A stretch of DNA of 64,000 nucleotides from an uncultured Pedobacter sp. (GCF_913776295.1 NZ_CAJYOJ010000077.1:48394-112393), one strand, 5' to 3'. Shown: positions 29,362 to 39,339, counted from the stretch's first letter. Notes: generated from the sequence alone by a model not told the origin. Made by a program: numbers and translations.

Positions 29362-30105
29362 ATGATTTTTATTCTTTCTAAAATTTTAATCTTTCTGCTG
29401 CAACCCATCATCTGTATTTTTGCAGTATTACTGTTTGCTCTTTTCTCTAAAAAACAGCAGCGCCGAAACAGACTTTTCATCATTGCTACTGCATTATTGT
29501 TTATTTTCTCGAACGGTTTCATTATCGGAAAAATCTATAATCTGTATGAAGCTAAATATCCGGCACCAAAAAAATACGATGTTGGCATTTTATTAGGTGG
29601 TTTCTCAAAATCTACACAAAGGGGTGAATTAGCTGTTAGCGATAGAGGTGATCGGTTAATACAATCGATTTATTTATTAAAAACTGGTGTGATCAAGAAA
29701 ATCCTCATCAGCGGAGGTTCTGGGAAATTAATTGGAACTGAATCTATCGAAGCGGATATGACTTTAAAGTATCTGAAAAGTATTGGGGTTCAGGATTCAT
29801 CGATCGTAATTGAAAACAGAAGCAAAAACACGATAGAAAACGCAAAATATAGTGCAGCGTTGGTTACCAAAAACCAGCCAAATGCATCCATATTGGTCAT
29901 TACAAGTGCATGGCATATCCCCCGTTCAAAAATGATTTTTGATAAGGCTTTTAACAGGAAATTAGATTATTACCCTACAGATTACATTGGAAAGGAAAAG
30001 TATGATATCTCTGATTATTACATGCCCGATGCCGGTGCATTAACCCAATGGCAATATATCTTAAAAGAATGGGTTGGTTTGGCGGTTGACCGTTTGCGAG
30101 CTTAG
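29362..30105 (+). CDS. YdcF/SanA (DUF218) family membrane protein
   Basis: About 247 residues: two N-terminal membrane segments (ILSKILIFLLQPIICIFAVLL and LFIIATALLFIFSNGFI) then a DUF218 domain with DVGILLGGF, KILISGGSGKLIGTESIEADM, ENRSKNTIENAKYSA and VITSAWHIPRSKMIF. Relatives (ElyC, SanA, YdcF) affect the envelope, especially lipid carrier or peptidoglycan steps. The ATG at 29362 is preferred to the TTG at 29353. Confidence 0.9.
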   Translation: MIFILSKILIFLLQPIICIFAVLLFALFSKKQQRRNRLFIIATALLFIFSNGFIIGKIYNLYEAKYPAPKKYDVGILLGGFSKSTQRGELAVSDRGDRLIQSIYLLKTGVIKKILISGGSGKLIGTESIEADMTLKYLKSIGVQDSSIVIENRSKNTIENAKYSAALVTKNQPNASILVITSAWHIPRSKMIFDKAFNRKLDYYPTDYIGKEKYDISDYYMPDAGALTQWQYILKEWVGLAVDRLRA

Positions 30106-30201
30106 CAGGCTAATAGTTCATTAGTCATTGGTTTATTGGTCATTAGGTGAATTGCAAAATACAAATCACTAAACAAATGACCGCTAAACACATTAACCAC
30201 T

Positions 30202-31197
30202 TTACCCTTCAATAGCTTTCCAAAGCATATCTTTCAGCTCTAAAATATTTTTTTCAGCTACTGAGGATATAAATATGGATGGAATATCAGGCAGATCCTG
30301 CTTCATTTCTTCCATCAGCTCTTCATCCAGCATATCTGATTTGGTAATGGCTAAAACGTGCGGTTTTTGCATTAATTCCGGATTGTAGGATTCCAGCTCA
30401 CTTTTAAGGATGGCATATTCTTCTTTGATGGAGCGACTGGTATCGGCCGGAACCATAAACAATAACACCGAGTTACGCTCAATATGACGTAGGAAACGAT
30501 ACCCTAAACCTTTGCCTTTTGATGCGCCTTCGATAATGCCCGGAATATCGGCCATCACAAATGATTTTCCGCCCCTGTAACTTACAATACCCAGGTTGGG
30601 AACAATAGTGGTAAACGGATAATCGGCTATTTCTGGTTTGGCCGCAGAAACGACAGAAAGTAAAGTAGATTTTCCCGCATTAGGGAAACCAACAAGGCCC
30701 ACATCGGCTAAAACTTTCAGCTCCAAAATGTTCCATACTTCCTGCCCTTGCTCACCTGGTTGTGCAAAACGAGGTGTTTGCTGCACCGCATTTTTAAAAT
30801 GTGCATTACCCAAACCTCCACGTCCGCCAGGTGTTAAAATCTTGGTTTCTCCATCTTTGGTAATTTCGAAAAGGATCTCTCCGGTCTCTGCATCTTTGGC
30901 AATGGTACCCAACGGAACTTCCAATATCTCATCCTTGCCCTGTTTACCGGATTTATGCGAACTACCACCTGCACCTCCATCTTCGGCAATAATATGTTTA
31001 CGGTATTTAAGGTGTAATAATGTCCAGATATGGATACTGCCTTTAACGATAATGTGGCCGCCGCGACCGCCATCACCACCGTCAGGCCCACCCATTGACG
31101 TTAAAATATCACGATGTAAATGTGCTGAACCTGCGCCGCCTTTACCGGAACGACAACAAATTTTTACATAATCTACGAAATTTGAACCCTGTGACAT
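30202..31197 (-). CDS. obgE: Obg/CgtA GTPase
   Basis: A ribosome-assembly and stress GTPase. The N-terminal glycine-rich Obg fold (NFVDYVKICCRSGKGGAGSAHL, GGPDGGDGGRGG) is followed by the G domain with VGFPNAGKST (G1), DIPGIIEG (G3) and ITKSD (G4). The 331-residue form lacks the C-terminal OCT domain, as in many Bacteroidota. It lies downstream of adk in the same direction. The 171-bp gap carries a 10-bp inverted repeat (31307-31316/31345-31354). Confidence 0.96.
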   Translation of the reverse strand: MSQGSNFVDYVKICCRSGKGGAGSAHLHRDILTSMGGPDGGDGGRGGHIIVKGSIHIWTLLHLKYRKHIIAEDGGAGGSSHKSGKQGKDEILEVPLGTIAKDAETGEILFEITKDGETKILTPGGRGGLGNAHFKNAVQQTPRFAQPGEQGQEVWNILELKVLADVGLVGFPNAGKSTLLSVVSAAKPEIADYPFTTIVPNLGIVSYRGGKSFVMADIPGIIEGASKGKGLGYRFLRHIERNSVLLFMVPADTSRSIKEEYAILKSELESYNPELMQKPHVLAITKSDMLDEELMEEMKQDLPDIPSIFISSVAEKNILELKDMLWKAIEG

Positions 31198-31368
31198 AAT
31201 CTACTACTGTAATGTTTAATAATGGAAAGTTAAAATAACAATTCCTTTAAAACTAAAGAGTTATAACGCTTTTAACATTATAACTCCCTATATGTTTTTG
31301 AAATGATATCAGGTATTAAAATTAATCCTGAGGCATTTTATCTGATACCTGATAATTGGTATTTTTAA

Positions 31369-31944
31369 TTAAACCTTGTACTGGTCAATTACCGCGCAAA
31401 GCTCGTTGTAAATGGTTTCAATTTCACCAATTCCATTTACTTTATTCAATTTTCCCTGTGCTTCGTAATAAGGCAATACATGAATGGTTTTATCAAAATA
31501 CTCTGCAATCCGTTTTTTCAGTTTTTCGGCATCGTCATCCGGACGGCCACTAATTTTATGGCGTTCAGCAATACGTTTGGTCAGTTCTTCCTGATCAACA
31601 TCTAAAGCAATAACGCCGGCTATTTTACTGCCTTTACGCTCTAAAAATAAATCAAGCTCTTTTGCCTGTGGAACAGTACGCGGAAATCCATCAAACACAA
31701 ATCCCTTGGCATCAGGATTTTTATCTACTTCTTCCTCAAGCATGGCAATGGTAATGGCATCAGGAACCAATTCCCCGTCGGCCAACAATTGACTCACTTT
31801 TTTTCCCAGTTCGGTTTCTCCTTTAACGTGTGCTCTAAAAAGATCGCCTGTTGAAACGTGTACCAACTGATATTTTGCAATCAGCTTTTCAGATTGGGTG
31901 CCTTTACCCGCCCCTGGAGGGCCAAAGAGAACTAAATTAAGCAT
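31369..31944 (-). CDS. adk: Adenylate kinase
   Basis: Catalyses ATP + AMP to 2 ADP. Marks are the P-loop LVLFGPPGAGKGTQSEKL, VSTGDLFRAHV and GFVFDGFPRTVPQA, the short-lid form KISGRPDDDAE and a final LYNELCAVI-type helix. At 191 residues it is the short type lacking a zinc lid. It is preceded by a structured leader (31971-32068). Confidence 0.96.
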   Translation of the reverse strand: MLNLVLFGPPGAGKGTQSEKLIAKYQLVHVSTGDLFRAHVKGETELGKKVSQLLADGELVPDAITIAMLEEEVDKNPDAKGFVFDGFPRTVPQAKELDLFLERKGSKIAGVIALDVDQEELTKRIAERHKISGRPDDDAEKLKKRIAEYFDKTIHVLPYYEAQGKLNKVNGIGEIETIYNELCAVIDQYKV

Positions 31945-31970
31945 TCAGGTTGTTTAGGTTGTCTTCAAAA

Positions 31971-32068
31971 AATTAAAAAAGCCTTATTCCTATGGCTTGG
32001 TTCTAAGTAACATTTAAATCTCTGATTAAGAGGTTTAGACATTACTTACTTTCAAGGCTGCAAATATA
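31971..32068 (-). promoter_or_regulatory. Promoter and structured leader upstream of adk
   Basis: Read on the minus strand, a perfect -7 box TATATTTG (32061-32068) is followed within ~12 nt by a 20-bp imperfect hairpin with a 5-nt loop (arms 32029-32048 and 32004-32023). The hairpin has 18 paired positions, two of them G-U, and the pairing is better in minus-strand RNA than in plus-strand RNA. After it comes a small AAGCC/GGCTT stem followed by TTTTTTAATTTTTT (31994-31998, 31971-31983). It could be an attenuating leader or a separate ~80-nt RNA. The remaining gap (32069-32293) shows nothing more. Confidence 0.5.
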
Positions 32069-32293
32069 TAATTATTAATTTAGATGCCATTTAAAATTGA
32101 TAATATATTTAAAAAAGAGCTGTTTTAATGACATTTATCTTATTCTAAGAGGAATCTTGTGCCATTTTTATATTTCACTGCATATTCTTTAAAAGACAAC
32201 CACCTTAGCCAGGTATTCTATTATATTTTAACCAGCTTTCTTAAAAATTTTGGTATTTAAAACATCGTTGCCGTTACGATATGTTAAAGATAT

Positions 32294-35200
32294 TTAACGT
32301 CCATAAAGTTCGGTTTCTGCGCTCAACCAGTTTATCGTTTCTTCCGTTATAAAATTTTTATCGGCCCTCCACGTCCAGTTTCCGGTAGCCTCGCCTGGCA
32401 CGTTCATGCGAGCTTTTTCATCCAGCTGCAGGATATCCTGCACAGGAACAATGGCCAATTTGGCAATGGAAGCGTAACAGAGCCTAATCAACGTAGCATT
32501 GACATTCTTTTCATTAACGGCTGAGCCAACATATCTGGAAAGCCGCTCTTTAACATTTGAATCCGCTTCAGTTTTAAACCAGCCTAAAGTGGTATTATTA
32601 TCATGCGTTCCGGTGTAAACGATATAATCTGCCGAACCAAACTGATGTGGGATATGCAGCGATCCTGCCAAATCTTCGCCAAATGCAAATTGCAGTACTT
32701 TCATCCCGGGTAATCGAAATTGCGTTCTCAACTGTTCCACTGCTGGTGAAATTTCGCCCAGATCTTCCGCGATAAAGTTAAGTTCACCTAATTTCCTTTC
32801 TATTATTTTAAAAAATGAGGCACCAACTCCGGGCTTCCATACCCCTTCAACAGCATCTTCACTACCTGCCGCAACCTGCCAGTAAGTAGAAAAGGCAATA
32901 AAATGGTCTAAACGGAGCAGGTTAAACAGCTGCTGGTTTTTTCTTAACCGGTTTTCCCACCACTTAAAATCGTCGGTTTTCATCTTTTCCCAATGGTATA
33001 TCGGCATGCCCCAAAGCTGGCCTTTTTCGTTAAAATAATCAGGAGGAACACCAGCGACTACGGTCATATTCCCGCTTTTATCCAGTAAAAAGTTTTCGCG
33101 CTGCGCCCATACTTCAACTGAATCGTAATCAAGGTAAAACGGAAGATCGCCGATCAGGCTTATACCTTTCGCATGGGCGTATTCTTTTAAATGGTACCAT
33201 TGGCGATAGAAAACAAACTGCTTCCATTTTATTTCTTCTATTTCCGCCTGATTGTTTTTTTCAAAGTCAGCAATGGTTTGTGGATCTTTAAATTTATACT
33301 TTTCTGACCAGTTAAACCATTCTTTACCCTTAAAATGTTCCTTGATGCAGGTATAAACAGAAAAATCAGCCAACCAGCTTTCCTCAGTTTTGCAAAACAG
33401 GTTAAATTCTTTTACCAGATTTTCATCGGCGCTGGTTTTAAACAGTTGATAAGCCTGACGCAATACCTGCTGTTTCTTTTTTTCTGTTTGATCAAAATCT
33501 ATCGGCCCTGTTTCTGGCAGCATAGCAGCATCCAGATCACTCTTGTTTAAAAGTGCTTCTTCGAACAAGCGCTCAGGACTGATGAGCATTGTATTTCCTG
33601 CCATTGAAGAACTGCTGGAATAGGGCGAATAGCCCGTTTCTTTTTTGGTTGGGTTAAGCGGTAAAACCTGCCAGTATCGTTGGCGTGATGCAGCAAGAAA
33701 ATCTATAAACTGATAGGCACCCGGACCCAAATCGCCGGTACCAAAAGGGGATGGCAACGAAGTAATGTGCATCAGCACACCTGCACCACGCTGATTATCT
33801 TCGGGAATGAACTTAATCAATGCCAATGGAACCTGGTTAAACAATTGGCTGATCCGGATACCCTTATGTAAAGGATCCTTATATTCTTTTTTCCCGGTTA
33901 GCAGGTTTTGCCAGCCCAATGGCACCTCATTTGGCAACAGCACTTCGGTGTCTTCCCAATCAAAATTAATGGCTGTTACATTTTGATTTTTACAGCATTT
34001 TGCAAAACCTAAAGGAACCACTGTGACTATCCATTCCGCTTTATATTCCCTGGCAAAAGCACAGATATGCTGGCTATACTTACCCTGAACCCGCAAAGGC
34101 AGGTATGCCCCGCGTTCGAAAATATTGGCCTCCGCTTTTCTGATCCCCAGCAAGGTTTGGGTGAGCCACATTTTTATCTTCCCCGAAGATCTTTCTTTCA
34201 ACAGTTTTTTAAAATCTAGCTGGTTGTCAAATGAGGACAGCAAGTTTGTCCTCTCCGCATAATCAACAGGCCTTCGGTTATCAGGATCAACGAGACTTAA
34301 ATCCCATAATTCCGTTCCCTGGTAAATGTCAGGGATACCCGGGCAAGTAAATTTAAGGGTAAGCTGCGTTAAGCTATTGATGACCGCAAAATCAGCGATT
34401 CGCTTTAAAAAATTTCTGATTAAACGATTGCTCTCCTGCGGCTCAGTTAAGATAAGCTGCGAAAATTCAGTAAGTTTGTTCTCATAATCTTCATCTGGAT
34501 TTGCCCAATCTGACCGCTTTTTAGATTCTCTTAATGCCTTTACAATAAATTCTGCCAAACGGTTTTCGATTTCAGCATCATCATCTTCATGAAAGGGCAA
34601 AGCACCGATAATGGTTTGCAGCACTAAATAAATATCGTTATCGTGTAGTTGCTTGAAAGCTGTATTTTTTTCCTGTAGGGTAGCAAAAATCTTTCTTAAC
34701 TGCTGCACCAATATGGTCCACTCTTCCCGCAGGTCAGTAAGTACATTTAATCTTGCCCTTACGTCCTCTCCTTTTTTGGTGTCGTGAGTGGAGCTTCCAT
34801 TCATGCTAAATGGCCAGTCTTGCTGCCGTTTATACATTTCATCATGAAACTCATCTACCGTCATTCCAAAAGCGTCTGGTGCGTCGCCCACTTCTGCATG
34901 GCCTATAAAACGGTTGTAGGTAAACATGGCAGTGTCTTCTACCCCTTTGGCCATCAATGGTCCGGTAAACTGCATACAGCGCTGAAAAAAGTGACTTAAC
35001 CTGTTGTTGAAGTCAACGTTTTTCTTTTTTGGAAGTTCCAAAAAGATTTTGGTCAATAGTTCTCCTGCTCCAGCCAGCTTTTTATGGTGAAGAAGTGGTT
35101 TAAGCAGATTTTGAACATGAGTTGCTTCTTCTTCCGCTAAGGGAAAGCGATAGTTATAATACCGGTATACAGGCATGGCAATCAGCATTTCAGCGAGCGC

Positions 35201-36346
35201 CCTTTTTAGATCGGCCTGGTTAATACCTGAAAACTCAGCCGGTTCAAGCGCCAGAAAACTATCAAATAAATTATCCAGTTCGCCTTGCATGTGCTTAAAC
35301 AAAATATTGCTTTTTTTCTCGTAAATCAGCTTGGCCGGATCAAGCTTTTTGCCGGTTACTTCCTGGTAAAGCTTGTTGAAAGACTTCTCTGCCGCTTTAT
35401 TGGTTAAAAGATTGTTTAATGCTGCCAAAAAGTCGTAACCAGTTGTTCCCTGTAATTTCCACGTTTGCGGTAACACTTCACCGTGTTCGAGAATTTTTTC
35501 TACCACGATATAGATGTCATTACCTACCACTTTCCGGAGTCGTTTCACATATTCTTCAGGATTGTAAAGTCCATCCACATGATCGATGCGCAAGCCCTGG
35601 AAAATACCTTTATCTATCAATTCAAAAATATAACTATGATAAAGATCGAAGGCTTCCTGATGTTGCATATTCAGGCAGATCAGGGCGTTAACGGTAAAAA
35701 ACCGGCGATAGTTGATGTTATAGTTGGTTTCCTGCCAGTTGCATAAGCGGTAATGCTGGTTTTGAACAATTTGAGTTAAAGCTTCAGCATCGCCATTTAT
35801 GTCATCCAGATTTTGTTTCGAAAGGGCTGTTGACGTTTCTGCACTAACCGGCCAGTTTGATTCTCCGTAATTAAGGTAATATTTGCCCTTAATGGCCTGC
35901 AACTTTAATTTCTGTGTTGTAATCGCTTCTTCCAGGTCTTCGCCTAGAAAAGGGACCATCAAACGGCCATCCCCTTTTTGCAGATCAATATCAAAAAAGT
36001 TTGCAAAATCTGAGTTTTTTCCTTTTTGCAGCACATCCATTAACCAGGCATTATCCGGATGGAAGGCCATATGGTTAGGCACGATGTCCTGAAGCCAGCT
36101 GATGCCGGCAGCCTTTAACTTTTTTGAAATCTGAAGCAATTCTGTCTCTGTGCCAATCTCTGGATTTATCTTCAGGGGATTCACTACATCGTAGCCGTGT
36201 GTGCTTCCCGGCATGGCCTCAAAAATTGGCGAAGCGTATAAAGTCCCGATCCCCAGTTCGATTAGATAAGGGATAATTTGATCAAGCGATTTAAAGTTGA
36301 AATCTTTGTGAAACTGGATCCGGTAGGTAGAAATTGGTCTATGCAT
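32294..36346 (-). CDS. treY-malQ: Fused malto-oligosyltrehalose synthase (TreY, GH13) and 4-alpha-glucanotransferase (MalQ, GH77)
   Basis: A ~1350-residue two-enzyme protein. The first ~850 residues are TreY: RPISTYRIQFHKDFNF, GLRIDHVDGLYNPEEY (nucleophile Asp), YIVVEKILEHGE (acid Glu) and SSTHDTKKGEDVRARL. From about residue 853 a complete MalQ follows: GAGVLMHITSLPSPFGTGDLG, LLRLDHFIAFSTYWQV, NFIAEDLGEI and YTGTHDNNTTLGW. TreY turns the reducing end of a malto-oligosaccharide into a trehalosyl unit, and MalQ reshuffles the glucan chains. The start at 36346 matches the TreY family start and overlaps the treZ stop by 8 bp, so the two are translationally coupled. No stop or frameshift lies between the halves. 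Confidence 0.93.
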   Translation of the reverse strand: MHRPISTYRIQFHKDFNFKSLDQIIPYLIELGIGTLYASPIFEAMPGSTHGYDVVNPLKINPEIGTETELLQISKKLKAAGISWLQDIVPNHMAFHPDNAWLMDVLQKGKNSDFANFFDIDLQKGDGRLMVPFLGEDLEEAITTQKLKLQAIKGKYYLNYGESNWPVSAETSTALSKQNLDDINGDAEALTQIVQNQHYRLCNWQETNYNINYRRFFTVNALICLNMQHQEAFDLYHSYIFELIDKGIFQGLRIDHVDGLYNPEEYVKRLRKVVGNDIYIVVEKILEHGEVLPQTWKLQGTTGYDFLAALNNLLTNKAAEKSFNKLYQEVTGKKLDPAKLIYEKKSNILFKHMQGELDNLFDSFLALEPAEFSGINQADLKRALAEMLIAMPVYRYYNYRFPLAEEEATHVQNLLKPLLHHKKLAGAGELLTKIFLELPKKKNVDFNNRLSHFFQRCMQFTGPLMAKGVEDTAMFTYNRFIGHAEVGDAPDAFGMTVDEFHDEMYKRQQDWPFSMNGSSTHDTKKGEDVRARLNVLTDLREEWTILVQQLRKIFATLQEKNTAFKQLHDNDIYLVLQTIIGALPFHEDDDAEIENRLAEFIVKALRESKKRSDWANPDEDYENKLTEFSQLILTEPQESNRLIRNFLKRIADFAVINSLTQLTLKFTCPGIPDIYQGTELWDLSLVDPDNRRPVDYAERTNLLSSFDNQLDFKKLLKERSSGKIKMWLTQTLLGIRKAEANIFERGAYLPLRVQGKYSQHICAFAREYKAEWIVTVVPLGFAKCCKNQNVTAINFDWEDTEVLLPNEVPLGWQNLLTGKKEYKDPLHKGIRISQLFNQVPLALIKFIPEDNQRGAGVLMHITSLPSPFGTGDLGPGAYQFIDFLAASRQRYWQVLPLNPTKKETGYSPYSSSSSMAGNTMLISPERLFEEALLNKSDLDAAMLPETGPIDFDQTEKKKQQVLRQAYQLFKTSADENLVKEFNLFCKTEESWLADFSVYTCIKEHFKGKEWFNWSEKYKFKDPQTIADFEKNNQAEIEEIKWKQFVFYRQWYHLKEYAHAKGISLIGDLPFYLDYDSVEVWAQRENFLLDKSGNMTVVAGVPPDYFNEKGQLWGMPIYHWEKMKTDDFKWWENRLRKNQQLFNLLRLDHFIAFSTYWQVAAGSEDAVEGVWKPGVGASFFKIIERKLGELNFIAEDLGEISPAVEQLRTQFRLPGMKVLQFAFGEDLAGSLHIPHQFGSADYIVYTGTHDNNTTLGWFKTEADSNVKERLSRYVGSAVNEKNVNATLIRLCYASIAKLAIVPVQDILQLDEKARMNVPGEATGNWTWRADKNFITEETINWLSAETELYGR

Positions 36347-38198
36347 CTGCTTTGTAAAGAATAAGAATGGATTCGGGAAATAAATTAAGCTGGCCTTTGG
36401 CCGCAATATGGTTTGATTCTTGATTTGGGCTGTTCCACTTTATGAGGGAAGAATCTAATAATACCAAGGCCTTGTGAAATTCGGGATCAATGGATATAGT
36501 TTGTATTTGTTTAGAAAAATTTAAGCCGACCAGAATTTCATCTTTACCTTTCCAGCGTTTTAGTATGAGACAGTTTTTTTCTGAAAAGGCCTTTGCATTT
36601 ACATTTTTGCGATCCAGATTGGCCAGCACAGGATTTTGTTTACGCAATGCAATTAATGTTTTATAATAGTTGAGCATAACCTGGTGGTGCTGTTCACTTG
36701 TTTTTTCCCAATCGAGTCTGGAACGTTCAAAAGTAGACACGGCCTGGGGGTCAGGTGTTTCGCCTTGGGTATGGAAAGCGGCAAACTCTGCCTTTCTTCC
36801 TTTTCTTACCGCGTCAATCAGTTCTTCATCACTATGGCTTACAAAAAACTGGAAAGGATTGGTTTCTGCCCACTCTTCGCCCATAAATATCAAGGGTAGA
36901 AACGGGCTACAAAAAACAGCCCCCGCCATTACCTTTAACATGTCGAAACTGACCAGGTTACTGCTTCTTTCGCCCAGCATACGATTGCCCACCTGATCGT
37001 GATTTTGTGAGAAAACAATAGATTTAGCTCCTGAAACCTGCTGTAAAGGCATTCCAAACTTTCTTTTCCGATGTGGAGAGTACTGGCCGGTATACACATA
37101 AGCATCCTGGTAAGATTTGGCCAGATCGGCTACCCCGCTAAAATCGGAATAATAACCTTCTTTTGCCTGACCTGTACAAACCCGAAGGGCATGATGAAAT
37201 TCATCTACCCATTGGGTATCCATACCATAGCCATATTCGCTTTGAGACCGGATGTAACGTTCATCATTTAAATCAAGTTCAACAATTAACTGGTAAGGTC
37301 TGCCGCTAATCTCAGACAGTTTATCGGTATAGGTTTTAATCTCGGATAAAATATGGACCGGGCTCAGATCTTTAATGGCATGTACGGCATCCAGCCTGAG
37401 GGCATCAATATGAAAATCCCTGAACCACATTAAGGCATTTTCGGTAAAAAAATGGCGTACGGCATCGCAGTTTGCATCGTCAAAATTAATCGCTTTGCCC
37501 CATGGTGTATGATACTTATCAGTAAAATATTCGCCAAAGTCGGAAAAATAATTCCCCTCCGGCCCTACATGGTTATAAACGACGTCTAAAATGACGGCCA
37601 AACCTTTAGCATGGCAGGCGTTAACCAAATGTTGCAAGGCTGAAGGTCCGCCATATGTATTTTGCACTGCAAATGGGAATACACCATCATAGCCCCAGTT
37701 TCTGTTTCCGGAAAATTGTGCTACCGGCATAATTTCTATCGCTGTAATGCCAAGTTCTACCAGATAATCGAGTTTAGTTTCGATAGCGGCGAAATCTCCA
37801 TCTGGTGTAAAGGTTCCGGTATGGAGTTCGTAAATGATATGATCCTTTAAGTCTACACCCTTCCAATCGGTGTCCGTCCATCCAAAAGCATTTACATCAA
37901 AAGCGGTTGATAATCCTTTAGGTCCGTCTTCCTGAAATAAAGAAGCTGGATCTGCACGTTCAAGGGCTTTTCCGCCTGTTGAAGGCGTAATTTTGAAGCA
38001 ATATTTATCGCTCCTGCCAATCTGGTCTGTTTGCAGGTACCAATAGCCATAGCCTTCGTCGAATAATGATAAAGTCAGTTTGCGTGCATCTATTAAGATA
38101 GAAACCTGCGCGGCCAATGGTGCCCAAAGCCGAATTTCTGCGGCCCCGTTCTCCTTAAAATTTAATCCTATTTTTCTCTGTCGTATATCTATTTCCAT
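36339..38198 (-). CDS. treZ: Malto-oligosyltrehalose trehalohydrolase
   Basis: Releases trehalose from the TreY product. An N-terminal CBM48-like domain (IRLWAPLAAQVSILID) precedes a GH13 barrel with ILDVVYNHVGPEGNYF, IDALRLDAVHAIKD (nucleophile Asp), QLIVELDLND (acid Glu) and VFSQNHDQVGNR. The start at 38198 (MEIDIRQRKIGLNF) is preferred over 38234. It is the first gene of a two-gene treZ/treY-malQ operon. Confidence 0.94.
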   Translation of the reverse strand: MEIDIRQRKIGLNFKENGAAEIRLWAPLAAQVSILIDARKLTLSLFDEGYGYWYLQTDQIGRSDKYCFKITPSTGGKALERADPASLFQEDGPKGLSTAFDVNAFGWTDTDWKGVDLKDHIIYELHTGTFTPDGDFAAIETKLDYLVELGITAIEIMPVAQFSGNRNWGYDGVFPFAVQNTYGGPSALQHLVNACHAKGLAVILDVVYNHVGPEGNYFSDFGEYFTDKYHTPWGKAINFDDANCDAVRHFFTENALMWFRDFHIDALRLDAVHAIKDLSPVHILSEIKTYTDKLSEISGRPYQLIVELDLNDERYIRSQSEYGYGMDTQWVDEFHHALRVCTGQAKEGYYSDFSGVADLAKSYQDAYVYTGQYSPHRKRKFGMPLQQVSGAKSIVFSQNHDQVGNRMLGERSSNLVSFDMLKVMAGAVFCSPFLPLIFMGEEWAETNPFQFFVSHSDEELIDAVRKGRKAEFAAFHTQGETPDPQAVSTFERSRLDWEKTSEQHHQVMLNYYKTLIALRKQNPVLANLDRKNVNAKAFSEKNCLILKRWKGKDEILVGLNFSKQIQTISIDPEFHKALVLLDSSLIKWNSPNQESNHIAAKGQLNLFPESILILYKADA

Positions 38199-38331
38199 TG
38201 AAGACTTTAGCAAAAAACAAGAAAAATGCCTCAAAAGTTTTAGCCGTGGCAGGCTTGTTTATTAATCTTTAAAAAAGCCAAACCTTCTAAAATTTTATTT
38301 GGTTATATCTATACCTGTTAAAAACATCATC

Positions 38332-39339
38332 ATGGACGGAAAAAAAACATTTACACGACGCGAGGCGCTCGGCGGTCTCGGCATCGGACTGGCCAGTATG
38401 GCCATTGCACCCACACTAACTGCAGCAACAGTTGGCGAAAGCTATTATTCGCCACTGGCCCCGCTCGAAGATCCTACAACCAAGTATCCGCGACCACCTT
38501 TTAACCATCAAAATCAACCATGGCCGGCATTAGCCAGTAAAATGGAGCCTAGGCCTGATCATGGTGAAACCAGTTATAAGGGCTCGGGAAGACTGATGGG
38601 TAGAAAAGCACTGATTACCGGTGGCGATTCTGGCATGGGGAGAGCCGCAGCCATTGCCTATGCCAGAGAGGGCGCAGATGTGGCCATTAATTATCTGCCA
38701 CAGGAGGAGCCAGATGCGAAAGAAGTAGTTGAGCTGATTAAAAAGTCCGGCCGTAAAGCCGTTGCCATTCCTGGCGATATCAGGGATGAGGCCTTTTGTA
38801 AAAAGCTGGTTGATACCGCTGTAAGTCAGCTGGGTGGGCTTGATATCCTGATTAGTAATGCCGCAAGACAACAAAGCACACCTTCGCTTGCTGATTTAAC
38901 CAGCGAGCAGTTCGACTGGACGATAAAAACCAACATATATGCCCCGTTCTGGATAATTAAAGCAGCCTTGCCACATTTGAAACCAGGCTCGTCTATCATT
39001 GGAACCACCTCGGTACAGGCAACCGACCCGTCACCCGATCTTTATGATTATGCACAAACCAAAGCTGCTACCACAAATTTTGTAAAATCTCTTGCCAAAC
39101 AACTCGGCCCTAAAGGCATCCGGGTAAATGGCGTTGCACCTGGCCCGATCTGGACGCCATTACAAATGGGGGGTGGTTCAACCCCAGAGAAACTTAAAGA
39201 ATTTGGTAAAGATACTGCGCTGGGCAGACCCGGACAGCCTGCTGAACTGGCATCGATTTATGTTCAACTTGCTGCAAACGACGCCAGTTTTTCAACCGGT
39301 CAGATTTATGGCGCCGCAGGAGGAAACGGGCAACCTTAA
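38332..39339 (+). CDS. Exported short-chain dehydrogenase/reductase with Tat-like signal
   Basis: About 335 residues. The N-terminus has a twin-arginine motif (TRREALGGLGIGLASMAIAPTLTAA). A linker rich in Pro then leads to an SDR domain with KALITGGDSGMGRAAA, ISNAARQQ, catalytic YDYAQTKAA (Tyr-x-x-x-Lys) and VRVNGVAPGPIWTPLQ. Relatives of the YhdF/YghA general stress type are usually cytoplasmic, so an export signal is notable. The start at 38332 (MDGKKTFTRRE) is preferred over 38299. The substrate is unknown. Confidence 0.88.
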   Translation: MDGKKTFTRREALGGLGIGLASMAIAPTLTAATVGESYYSPLAPLEDPTTKYPRPPFNHQNQPWPALASKMEPRPDHGETSYKGSGRLMGRKALITGGDSGMGRAAAIAYAREGADVAINYLPQEEPDAKEVVELIKKSGRKAVAIPGDIRDEAFCKKLVDTAVSQLGGLDILISNAARQQSTPSLADLTSEQFDWTIKTNIYAPFWIIKAALPHLKPGSSIIGTTSVQATDPSPDLYDYAQTKAATTNFVKSLAKQLGPKGIRVNGVAPGPIWTPLQMGGGSTPEKLKEFGKDTALGRPGQPAELASIYVQLAANDASFSTGQIYGAAGGNGQP

